NCBI GenBank assembly: GCA_947451385.1
Contig: CANFYZ010000022.1
Coordinates: forward strand, 1 to 45,542
Source: Comamonadaceae bacterium
Lineage (GTDB): Bacteria > Pseudomonadota > Gammaproteobacteria > Burkholderiales > Burkholderiaceae_C
DNA: 45,542 nucleotides
Reading direction: 5' to 3'
Position 1 is the stretch's first letter; each line of letters starts with the position of its first letter. A program made the translations under genes and the position numbers. This document shows positions 33,506 through 40,210 of the stretch, in pieces. The notes under the pieces were generated by a model that saw nothing but the letters and a program-made list of their open reading frames with translations, did not search any database and was not told the DNA's origin.

Positions 33506-35055
33506 CGCGCAGCCACCGGACAACGGGCCAGCACGGCGGCCATATCGGCACCGGGCGGGGTGGAACTGTACAAAGACCAGCCGACGCCAGGCTGCACCAA
33601 GGTCCAACCCGACAGCTCAGAAGCAGGATGCTGGCGTGGTGTCACCAGCCAGTGACCGGGAAGCTGGCTGGCGACGGGCAAGAACTCGGGCGTTTTGAGC
33701 ACAGCACCGGCCGGGGCATCAAAATCTGCACCTTCAAACAGTTCACGCCGCCAGTTATCGCCCGTCGTCTTGCGCAAAGTGGGCCAGTCTTGCACCACCA
33801 CCATTTGCTTTTCAGCGCGAATCAAAAACGGCAAGTCGTAGGGGTAGCCGCCGGCCAACACCACCGTGTCGCCCGGCTGTTTCATACAAGCCAGGGTGGG
33901 CGCGATGTCGATGGTGTAACGGTCACGGGTCACGCTCTCCACCATGAAGTTGGTCACCACCGCCACGGTCAGCGCCAGCCCCACCAAGCTCGCCCAGAGT
34001 TTGGGGGTATGTCGCCAGTGCCCCAGCGCCCGCTCCCAGCCACAAGCAGCCAACAACGCCAGAGGGGGCATGACGGGCAAGATGTAGCCCACCAATTTGG
34101 AACGCGGAATAGAAAAGAACACCGCGATGGCCAAGACCCACACCCAAGCCAAAGCAAACACACGGCGATCCACCGACGGGTTGACCTGCGCCGCCCGCCC
34201 CACTTGCGCCAGCACCAAAAAAAGCCACGGGAAAAACAGCAGCAGCATGGCCAGGCCATAAAACCACCATTCCCGGCCGTTATTGAAGGTCTTGCCGGTG
34301 TAGCGGCCAAACTGTTGGGCACCAAACAAATAATCAAACAAGCCAGGGTACTGCTGCTGTGCCAGTACAAACCAAGGCACGGCCAGGACCGCAAAAATCA
34401 ACAAGCCACTGAACCAGGGGAAACTCAGCATTTTCTTGGCCTGCCCGGTCCAGATCAGCCACACGAAAATCACCAGTCCCGGCAAGGCCAGCCCGATCAA
34501 TCCTTTGGACAGCACCCCCAATGCACAAGCCACAAAACCCCAGCGGGCCAGCCCCGCATGGGGCCGCTCACCGTGCAGAAACGACAGGCCAAACAGCCAA
34601 ATAGCTATGCCAATCCAGGTGGCCACCAGCATGTCGTGGTTCACATACTGGCCACCCGCCAAAAAGGTCAAACTGGTACCGAGCATGATGAGGGCGCGGC
34701 GGGCAATCGGCTCGCCCGCCCAATGCCGCGCACAGAGATACAAGGCCGCCAGCATCAGTCCTGCGTTCACGGCGGGCACCAGACGCGCCGCCCAAATCTG
34801 CTGGCCAAAGACCGCCATGCTCGAGGCTTGCAGCCAGTGCAGCAAAGGCGGTTTGTGGAAAAAAGGAATGCCGTTCAATCGCGGCGCCAGCCAGTCGCCA
34901 GACTGCAGCATCCAGCGTCCCACCTCTGCGTAGCGGCCTTCATCGGGCACAGCCAAGGGGCGCACCAACGCCAGCACCATCAGCAAGGCCCACAGCGCAG
35001 CCAAAATCAGCCACGAGGTGCGGGAAGAATCAGGGGTAGAGGGAGCTTTCATCAC
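33502..35055 (-). CDS. ArnT-like membrane glycosyltransferase (GT83/PMT type)
   Basis: 517 residues with about 11-12 membrane helices over residues 15-390 and a soluble periplasmic C-terminal domain (about 390-517). The first periplasmic loop PDEGRYAEVGRWMLQSGDW with its Asp-Glu pair, then LNGIPFFHKPPLLHW, are the hallmarks of ArnT/PMT-like enzymes that take a sugar from an undecaprenyl-phosphate donor. ArnT itself adds aminoarabinose to lipid A and gives polymyxin resistance. No other arn genes are present, so the sugar and acceptor here are unknown; glycosylation of lipid A, another lipid or a protein are all possible. ATG at 35055 or 35052. Confidence 0.85.
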   Translation of the reverse strand: MMKAPSTPDSSRTSWLILAALWALLMVLALVRPLAVPDEGRYAEVGRWMLQSGDWLAPRLNGIPFFHKPPLLHWLQASSMAVFGQQIWAARLVPAVNAGLMLAALYLCARHWAGEPIARRALIMLGTSLTFLAGGQYVNHDMLVATWIGIAIWLFGLSFLHGERPHAGLARWGFVACALGVLSKGLIGLALPGLVIFVWLIWTGQAKKMLSFPWFSGLLIFAVLAVPWFVLAQQQYPGLFDYLFGAQQFGRYTGKTFNNGREWWFYGLAMLLLFFPWLFLVLAQVGRAAQVNPSVDRRVFALAWVWVLAIAVFFSIPRSKLVGYILPVMPPLALLAACGWERALGHWRHTPKLWASLVGLALTVAVVTNFMVESVTRDRYTIDIAPTLACMKQPGDTVVLAGGYPYDLPFLIRAEKQMVVVQDWPTLRKTTGDNWRRELFEGADFDAPAGAVLKTPEFLPVASQLPGHWLVTPRQHPASELSGWTLVQPGVGWSLYSSTPPGADMAAVLARCPVAAR

Positions 35056-35363
35056 AGCCCGCTAGTGTAATTGGCTCTGACGCCGCGGGCTTGGCTGCGC
35101 TTTGCTGCGGCTAAGGCTTTGCATCGTTTTGAACGGAATCAGCGAACCACTGACGGTCTCGTCACTCACCTTTTCGTCCTGAATTTCGCCACGGGCGAGC
35201 ACGCCATCACGTGGGCTGCACGCTGTGGGTGGCCGTATAAAAATTGTTGGACTTGCAGGGTCTGGGCTTTGCAGTAAAACGTAGGCGTATCAAATATTTC
35301 ATCATTTTTATTTTCAATTTATAGACCGTAGAATAAGCATTTGATATGTTTGAAATATAAAAA
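35056..35363. other. 308 bp divergent gap with an AT-rich leader
   Basis: The gap separates the ArnT-like gene from the cyclic-nucleotide operon. The left 220 bases have ordinary composition and I see no gene in them. From about 35275 the sequence turns markedly AT-rich up to the ATG at 35364. A -10 candidate TAGAAT lies at 35329-35334 without a good -35. TATCAAAT (35288-35295) and ATTTGATA (35339-35346) are perfect inverse complements 43 bases apart; ATATTTCA (35294-35301) and TGAAATAT (35351-35358) form a second such pair. These may be operator half-sites, but AT-rich DNA gives chance matches easily. Confidence 0.45.
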
Positions 35364-35858
35364 ATGTCAAAAACAAACTCGCTCGATTTCGCCATTGAAA
35401 CAGGGCGAATGAACCAACTGGGCATCTTGGACCCGCGCTCGCCTGCTGCCTTGGCGACGTTCAATCAAAATCAATTTTCAAGCCAAGAACGTCTTTTTTT
35501 CAGTTTGTGGGCCTCACGCCTCTTGAATGACGGCGTTTTCAAAATCGGGGAAATGTTGACCCACAAAGGCGAGATCGTTGTCAACGCGCACATCATCATT
35601 TCAGGTGAACTGGATGCGGACAATGGAAGTCAACAGTTCACCCTGGGCCCTGGCAGCGTGTTGGGATTGGCAGAGGGACTGGCGCATTTGCCATACAGCA
35701 TGACCGTGAAAGCCAAAACCGTGGTGACCACCCGAATTTTGCGACTCGAAAAAATCGACCGCGAGATCCCCAAAATGAACGCGGGTCTGCGCGGCATCTG
35801 CCGGGGCGCCGTGACACGCACTTTGGGACTGAACGATGTGCCGGAGGCTTTGAAATGA
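35364..35858 (+). CDS. Cyclic-nucleotide-binding-fold protein with altered phosphate cassette
   Basis: 164 residues, no signal peptide or membrane helix. After a helical N-terminus (about 25-55), residues about 57-135 follow the CNB beta-roll pattern: FKIGEMLTHKGEIVVNAHIIISGEL, TLGPGSVLGLAEGLAHLP, SMTVKAKTVVTTRILRLEK. In the phosphate-binding cassette, where PKA/CRP-type domains have FGE...PRAAT, this reads LGLAEGLAHLPYSMTV, so the phosphate-binding Arg is replaced by Tyr111 and the Glu is displaced. It may bind a different ligand or none. There is no C-terminal helix-turn-helix, so it is not a CRP-type regulator. It overlaps the next gene by ATGA and heads a three-gene operon. Confidence 0.65.
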   Translation: MSKTNSLDFAIETGRMNQLGILDPRSPAALATFNQNQFSSQERLFFSLWASRLLNDGVFKIGEMLTHKGEIVVNAHIIISGELDADNGSQQFTLGPGSVLGLAEGLAHLPYSMTVKAKTVVTTRILRLEKIDREIPKMNAGLRGICRGAVTRTLGLNDVPEALK

Positions 35859-36205
35859 GCGGTTTTAACGAAGTTCAATTCAAAGCAGGAACCTGTTTGT
35901 TCAAGGCGGGCGAACCTGCGGACAAGCTTTACATCTTGAAGGAAGGCTTTGTTTCCTTGCTCGATGCGGTCAGCCTGAAACCCTTTGCTCGCCTGCACCA
36001 AGGCGAATCGTTTGGCGAACAAGCGGTCCTGGCGGGTGGTGTTCGAAGTGCTACCGCGATGGCCGACGGTGATGTGGTGTGCCTGGAAATCACAGCACTA
36101 GGACTGCGCCAAATGCTGCAAAAAGAGTCCTCGATTTTGACCCCCGTGTTTGAAGCTTTGCTGCTGCAGTTGTACATGCACAATGCCCTTCGGCAAGTTC
36201 CATGA
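35855..36205 (+). CDS. Stand-alone cyclic-nucleotide-binding domain protein
   Basis: 116 residues, essentially one CNB domain with a short C-terminal helix. The pattern is VQFKAGTCLFKAGEPADKLYILKEGFVSLL, then LHQGESFGEQAVLAGGVRSATAMADGDVVCLEI. The phosphate-binding cassette FGEQAVLAGGVRSAT (53-67) is complete, with Glu55 for the ribose 2'-OH and Arg64 for the cyclic phosphate, so it should bind cAMP or cGMP. No helix-turn-helix, kinase or cyclase domain is attached. GGAGG lies 7 bases before the ATG. It overlaps the genes on both sides by ATGA. The likely role is as a ligand-sensing partner of the neighbouring proteins, by analogy with separate regulatory subunits. Confidence 0.8.
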   Translation: MSGFNEVQFKAGTCLFKAGEPADKLYILKEGFVSLLDAVSLKPFARLHQGESFGEQAVLAGGVRSATAMADGDVVCLEITALGLRQMLQKESSILTPVFEALLLQLYMHNALRQVP

Positions 36206-37068
36206 CACTGCACGAGCTTGAGCTCACCCTGGCCAATCTGCGCCATGCTTGGCATGGCGACGAATGGCCAGGATTGCCCAAGGTCGTGCAATCTTGCTTA
36301 GCGCAATTGAACTTGCGCGCCCCTCCCAAAAACACCCGAATACAAGCGATCAGCAAGTGCTTGCAATCACTCAGCGCGCTGATGGAGCAGGAGGGCCGGG
36401 CTTTGGCCCGCAAACAACAAGAGCCGCCGTATCACAACCGCTTGCACACCGCCGATACCCTGGTGGCTCTGACCACCCTGTTGCTGCGTTCGCGGGCGCT
36501 GGACCAGACTGGCGCAACAACCCCTTCGGAATGTGAATGGCTGGGCCTGCTGGCCATGCTCGGTCACGACTTTCGCCACCCGGGTCAGATCAATCGCTTT
36601 CAACAAGACATTGAATCCGCCACCGTGGCGCAGTTGCGCCCCTTGATGCGTGACTGTGGTTTGAGTGTGGCCGACCAAGCGCATGTTGCGGCGCTCATTT
36701 TGTTCACCGACCCCTTGCAAGCGCCGCCGCTGCACCAAAAATGGCGCGACCCTCACCACTTTGATTTGCAGCAACTTGAGTGCATGGCCATCTTGCTGGA
36801 AGAGGCAGACATTTTGGCCAGCTGCTTACCCGAAACAGGACCGGCTCTGGGGCAATCCCTGAAGCAGGAATGGCAGCGTGTTCATTTCACGGCGGCCGAG
36901 TCCGTGGCCACCGCCGCAGGCCGGCGTCAATTTCTAAAGACCTCTTTGTTTTCCAGCCCGGCCAGCCGGGACTTGGCCATTCCGCAAAAAGTGGCGCAGC
37001 AAATTCTGTCCAGTGAACCTCGGCGGCATCGCCGAACGCCCGCGTCCAAGCCGGGTCAGACCACCTGA
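36202..37068 (+). CDS. Class I-type 3',5'-cyclic nucleotide phosphodiesterase-like protein
   Basis: 288 residues, cytoplasmic. The HD-type site follows the animal-type (class I, PDEase_I) pattern and not the bacterial CpdA type: YHNRLHTAD (77-85) matches YHNxxHAAD, with His78 as the expected acid and His82 as metal ligand; GHDFRHPGQIN (121-131) matches HDxxHPGxxN, with His122 and Asp123 as metal ligands; Asp203 in LLEEADILAS is placed as the fourth ligand. The later RRQFLKT could hold the nucleotide-selecting Gln. There is no regulatory domain in the protein itself; the two CNB proteins encoded just before it may supply that. No own ribosome-binding site is visible, so it depends on ATGA coupling. 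The last 13 bases overlap the convergent selD. Confidence 0.7.
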   Translation: MTLHELELTLANLRHAWHGDEWPGLPKVVQSCLAQLNLRAPPKNTRIQAISKCLQSLSALMEQEGRALARKQQEPPYHNRLHTADTLVALTTLLLRSRALDQTGATTPSECEWLGLLAMLGHDFRHPGQINRFQQDIESATVAQLRPLMRDCGLSVADQAHVAALILFTDPLQAPPLHQKWRDPHHFDLQQLECMAILLEEADILASCLPETGPALGQSLKQEWQRVHFTAAESVATAAGRRQFLKTSLFSSPASRDLAIPQKVAQQILSSEPRRHRRTPASKPGQTT

Positions 37069-38129
37069 AGACTTGCGGGTCCTTCCACCAAGCGGCCCAG
37101 CACGGCCGCTTGGGAAAAACCTTGAGCCTTCAAGATCGCCATGACTTCGTCCACTGCTTCAGGGGCGCAGGCGATCAGCAAGCCGCCGCTGGTTTGCGGG
37201 TCGGTCAGCAGGTTGCGTTGCCAATCGGCAAAGCCTTCAGGCAACTGCACTTCATGGCCGTAGCCGCTCCAGTTGCGCGGCGAAGCACCGGTGGCGGTGC
37301 CGCTTTGCGCGATCTGCACCGCTTCGGGTAGACAGGGAATGCGCGCAAAATCCACCTGCGCCGTCAGACCCGAGCCTCGGCACACTTCGAGCAAATGGCC
37401 GGCCAAGCCAAAGCCAGTGACGTCGGTGATGGCGTGCACCTGGGCCAGCTTCGACAAGGCGGCCCCCGGGGTGTTCAATTGGGTGGTGCAACGCACCATG
37501 TCGGCATAACCCTGGGCTGATAGCACGCCTTTTTTCAAGGCAGCCGACAACATGCCCACGCCCAGAGGTTTGCTCAAAATCAGCACATCTCCGGCACGCG
37601 CCGAGCTGTTGCGCTTGACCTGATCGGGATGCACCAAGCCGATACCCACCAAACCGTAAATCGGCTCCAAGGTGTCGATGCTGTGGCCCCCCGCAATCGG
37701 GATGCCGGCCGCCGCGCAAACGGATTGGCCGCCCGCCAAAATCTGGCGAATCGCGTCTTCCGAAATTTTGCCCAAGGGCATGCCGACAATCGCCAGCGCA
37801 AACAGCGGCGTGCCTCCCATGGCGTACACGTCGGACAAGGCGTTGGTCGCGGCAATGCGGCCAAAGTCAAACGGGTCGTCCACGATCGGCGTGAAAAAAT
37901 CGGTGGTCGCGATGATGGCCTGGTGCGCATTGATTTGATAGACCGCGGCATCGTCACTGGTCTCGGTACCCACCAACAACTGGGGCGGGATCATGGGCAG
38001 GACGCTGTTCTCGAGCAAACGCGACAAAATGGCCGGCGCAATTTTGCAACCACAACCACCGCCATGGCTGAACTCGGTCAAGCGCACCGGTGAGCTTGAG
38101 GTCGCGAGGAGGGGCTGGGTATCGGACAT
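37056..38129 (-). CDS. selD: Selenide, water dikinase
   Basis: 357 residues from MSDTQ; two codons upstream (MY) are also in frame. The N-terminal active site is HGGGCGCKI with Cys26 and Lys29 (equivalent to Cys17/Lys20 of E. coli SelD); a cysteine, not selenocysteine, is encoded. ATP/metal-binding blocks follow: TSDDAAVYQI, IATTDFFTPIVDDPFDFGRIAATNALSDVYAMGG, GGHSIDTLEPIYGLVG, and the C-terminal DVTGFGLAGHLLE and LLTDPQTSGGLLIA. It makes selenophosphate, the selenium donor for tRNA 2-selenouridine (selU, next door) and for selenocysteine. The 3' end overlaps the phosphodiesterase gene tail-to-tail by 13 bp. Confidence 0.95.
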   Translation of the reverse strand: MSDTQPLLATSSSPVRLTEFSHGGGCGCKIAPAILSRLLENSVLPMIPPQLLVGTETSDDAAVYQINAHQAIIATTDFFTPIVDDPFDFGRIAATNALSDVYAMGGTPLFALAIVGMPLGKISEDAIRQILAGGQSVCAAAGIPIAGGHSIDTLEPIYGLVGIGLVHPDQVKRNSSARAGDVLILSKPLGVGMLSAALKKGVLSAQGYADMVRCTTQLNTPGAALSKLAQVHAITDVTGFGLAGHLLEVCRGSGLTAQVDFARIPCLPEAVQIAQSGTATGASPRNWSGYGHEVQLPEGFADWQRNLLTDPQTSGGLLIACAPEAVDEVMAILKAQGFSQAAVLGRLVEGPASLQVV

Positions 38130-38147
38130 ATACAATCAAAATCAACA

Positions 38148-39206
38148 ATGAACGTTGATCATACCCTCGCCTCTCTTGCCGAATTGCGCCAATTTGACGC
38201 CATCCTCGACGCTCGCTCGCCGTCAGAATTTGCCCACGATCACATCCCGGGCGCCATCAACTGCCCGGTACTTTACGACGATGAGCGCGCCCGTGTAGGC
38301 ACCCTGTACAAACAGGTCTCGCCGTTTGAAGCACGCAAGGTCGGCGCCGCCTTGGTGGCCATCAACGTGGCCCGGCACATTCAAGAACAATTTCAAGCCC
38401 ACCCCAAAGGTTGGACGCCTTTGGTGTATTGCTGGCGCGGCGGTCAACGCAGCGGCGCCTTCACCCACATCCTGCGGCAAGTGGGTTGGCCCGCACAGCG
38501 GCTGAACGGTGGCTACAAAACCTGGCGCAGTTTTGTCTTGACGGAATTGGCGCAGCTGCCGCAGCAGTTTAATTTTGAGGTGGTCTCTGGCCCCACTGGC
38601 TGCGCGAAAACCAAAATCTTGCAAGCACTGGACGCACAAGGACAACAGGTGCTGGACTTGGAAGGTCTGGCCTCACATAAGGGTTCGGTTCTGGGCGAGT
38701 TGCCGCGCACGGCCCAGCCCTCGCAGAAGATGTTTGACACGCTGTTGCTGGACACCTTGTCGCGCCTGGACCCTAAGCGTCCGGTCTATGTGGAGGCTGA
38801 AAGTAAACGCATAGGCCAGGTGCAGTTGCCCGATGCATTGTTTGAAAAGATCAACCACAGTCCTTGGCTGAGCATCCATGCCAGCCTGGAGGCCAGGGTG
38901 GATTTTTTGCTGCGCGACTACGCGTATTTGTTTGATGACCCGCAGCTCAACGCGCAGCTGGAACGCCTGAAAGTCAACTGCGGACAAGAACGTGTGGCCC
39001 GCTGGCAAGGTCTGGCCGAGCAAAAAGACTTTGCCACCTTGGTGAGCGAATTGTTGACTGAACATTACGACCACTTTTACAAGCGCTCTTTACGCCAAGC
39101 GCAAGCAGCAGACCCCACCCGGGTTTTCACTGCCACCGACCTGTCCCCGGATAGCGTAAATTCCCTGGCACAACGTATTTTTCTGAATCAGCTACAACGC
39201 ACCTGA
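38148..39206 (+). CDS. selU: tRNA 2-selenouridine synthase
   Basis: 352 residues (also named mnmH/ybbB). An N-terminal rhodanese domain (about 8-135) contains ILDARSPSEFAHDHIPGAIN and the catalytic Cys95 in VYCWRGGQRSG. The C-terminal P-loop domain has GPTGCAKT at 148-155; Ala replaces the common Gly before Lys, a small variation of Walker A. The enzyme geranylates 2-thiouridine and exchanges sulfur for selenium at the wobble base of Lys, Glu and Gln tRNAs, using selenophosphate from SelD. It is divergent from selD across 18 bp, so both promoters must overlap the coding starts; a TATACAAT at 38129-38136 may serve one of them. Confidence 0.93.
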   Translation: MNVDHTLASLAELRQFDAILDARSPSEFAHDHIPGAINCPVLYDDERARVGTLYKQVSPFEARKVGAALVAINVARHIQEQFQAHPKGWTPLVYCWRGGQRSGAFTHILRQVGWPAQRLNGGYKTWRSFVLTELAQLPQQFNFEVVSGPTGCAKTKILQALDAQGQQVLDLEGLASHKGSVLGELPRTAQPSQKMFDTLLLDTLSRLDPKRPVYVEAESKRIGQVQLPDALFEKINHSPWLSIHASLEARVDFLLRDYAYLFDDPQLNAQLERLKVNCGQERVARWQGLAEQKDFATLVSELLTEHYDHFYKRSLRQAQAADPTRVFTATDLSPDSVNSLAQRIFLNQLQRT

Positions 39207-39219
39207 CACCCTCGTCAGG
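39202..39219 (+). terminator. Small hairpin at the end of selU
   Basis: CCTGAC-ACCCTC-GTCAGG is a perfect 6 bp stem overlapping the selU stop codon. There is no following T-run, so it is only a weak candidate terminator or a spacer hairpin before the next gene. Confidence 0.3.
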
Positions 39220-39238
39220 CCGAATGGTTTGAAAAGGA

Positions 39239-39511
39239 ATGAGCAAAGTGTCGACATCACGTTGGTTTGACCGTGACCGTTATCCGATGAATCTGAGCCG
39301 CCCCTCTTGGATCGCCATTGGGCTGGCCACGCTGTTGTGGGCCAACTGCCCCGCGGCATGGGCCTACAAGGTGGAAAAAGTCTGCACCGACATTGCAGCC
39401 ACCGCGACCGACCCCGCCAAAAGAATTTGCAAAATAGTGCGCAAACTGCCTGAAAAAGACGCGGCCCCGAAGGAAGAAAAGAAAGAAGAAAAGAAAAAGG
39501 GCGGCCATTGA
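39239..39511 (+). CDS. Small secreted protein with Lys/Glu-rich tail
   Basis: 90 residues as drawn. The hydrophobic segment WIAIGLATLLWANCPAAWA is a signal peptide with cleavage before YKVEK. The mature part is about 48 residues: two cysteines (VCTDI, RICKI) that may form a disulfide, then a charged tail (KLPEKDAAPKEEKKEEKKKG). The start is uncertain. AAGGA touches the ATG at 39239, which is too close, but lies 9 bases before an in-frame GTG at 39248. An ATG at 39287 would give a cleaner signal peptide. I know of no family. It is convergent with the RraA-like gene, and a perfect hairpin covers both stops. Confidence 0.6.
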   Translation: MSKVSTSRWFDRDRYPMNLSRPSWIAIGLATLLWANCPAAWAYKVEKVCTDIAATATDPAKRICKIVRKLPEKDAAPKEEKKEEKKKGGH

Positions 39512-39525
39512 GCGCCAGCGCTCAA
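39508..39525. terminator. Perfect hairpin over two convergent stop codons
   Basis: TTGAGCGC (39508-39515) and GCGCTCAA (39518-39525) form a perfect 8-base inverted repeat with a 2-base centre, effectively a 7 bp stem with CCAG loop. It contains both stop codons of the flanking genes and is followed on the plus strand by AATTT. It is a probable bidirectional terminator. Confidence 0.6.
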
Positions 39526-40184
39526 AATTTCCCGTACTTCAGATAAGCCTCCACCGGATCCACTCCGGCACGGATGGCGTCGCGCACCGCGTTTTCGGTC
39601 ACCGCGACTTGCTCGGTTTGCTCAATCACTTGCTTCACCAGGGCTTGGGGAATGACCACCAGGCCATCACGATCGCCCAGAATAAAGTCGCCATTGGCGA
39701 TGGTCACTGAACCGATGCTGACGGGCATCTCGTAATGGTCAGGCAGCCAGCGGGCCACGATGTCAGAGGGAGTGAAGAAGGTGTGAAACACCGGAAAACC
39801 CAGAGACAAAATAAAGTCCGTGTCACGACAGCCGCCGTCCACCACATAGCCCAGCACGCCTTTGTTTTGAAGCGTTTCTGCAGACAGCTCACCCATCAAG
39901 GCCACATCGGAATTGTGCGGTTGGCAGACCACCACATGGCCGCCAGGTGCTTTGGACAGCAAGGTCGTCCAACCCAGCAAACTGTCATGTCGGCAGACCG
40001 TGCGGTCGGTGCGGCCTGAAACGGTCCACACCGGGCCGGCCACTTTACGCGTCGGGTCCAGCGGGCGCAAGTGAGTCGGCAAAACGCAGTTGTCGTGCCC
40101 CAAACTGCGCAGCACATCGTGCACCGCGCCGCTGTAGAGTTGGCCTAATCGCTCAGTCCAACTTGCTTGCTCGTCTGGATTCAT
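39522..40184 (-). CDS. RraA-like aldolase/decarboxylase
   Basis: 220 residues of the RraA/HMG-aldolase fold. Key blocks are GELSAETLQNKGVLGYVVDGGCRDTDFI, with Gly98-Glu99-Leu100 and the Arg120-Asp121 pair that hold pyruvate and the divalent metal, and GDFILGDRDGLVVIP. In 4-hydroxy-4-methyl-2-oxoglutarate aldolases these residues catalyse retro-aldol cleavage and oxaloacetate decarboxylation. In E. coli RraA, a RNase E inhibitor, the GxxxR/D site is altered; here it is intact, so an enzyme is more likely. No aromatic-degradation genes lie nearby. The start lies 26 bp from the downstream end of the NYN gene on the same strand. Confidence 0.85.
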   Translation of the reverse strand: MNPDEQASWTERLGQLYSGAVHDVLRSLGHDNCVLPTHLRPLDPTRKVAGPVWTVSGRTDRTVCRHDSLLGWTTLLSKAPGGHVVVCQPHNSDVALMGELSAETLQNKGVLGYVVDGGCRDTDFILSLGFPVFHTFFTPSDIVARWLPDHYEMPVSIGSVTIANGDFILGDRDGLVVIPQALVKQVIEQTEQVAVTENAVRDAIRAGVDPVEAYLKYGKF

Positions 40185-40210
40185 GCGGGACCTTCAATGA
40201 ATGAAAGGCC

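Noticed and set aside
35071..35277. 68-codon plus-strand ORF in the gap before the cNMP operon
   Set aside because: No ribosome-binding site, no motif, and a Trp/Cys-rich product with no fold-like pattern; treated as non-coding.
35339..35358. FNR/CRP-like site before the cNMP operon
   Set aside because: TTGAT-ATGT-TTGAA has a good left half but only 3 of 5 matches on the right. In such AT-rich sequence this is expected by chance.
38054..38129. Possible selenocysteine codon in selD
   Set aside because: The active-site position is an ordinary cysteine codon in GGGCGCK and no in-frame TGA is present.
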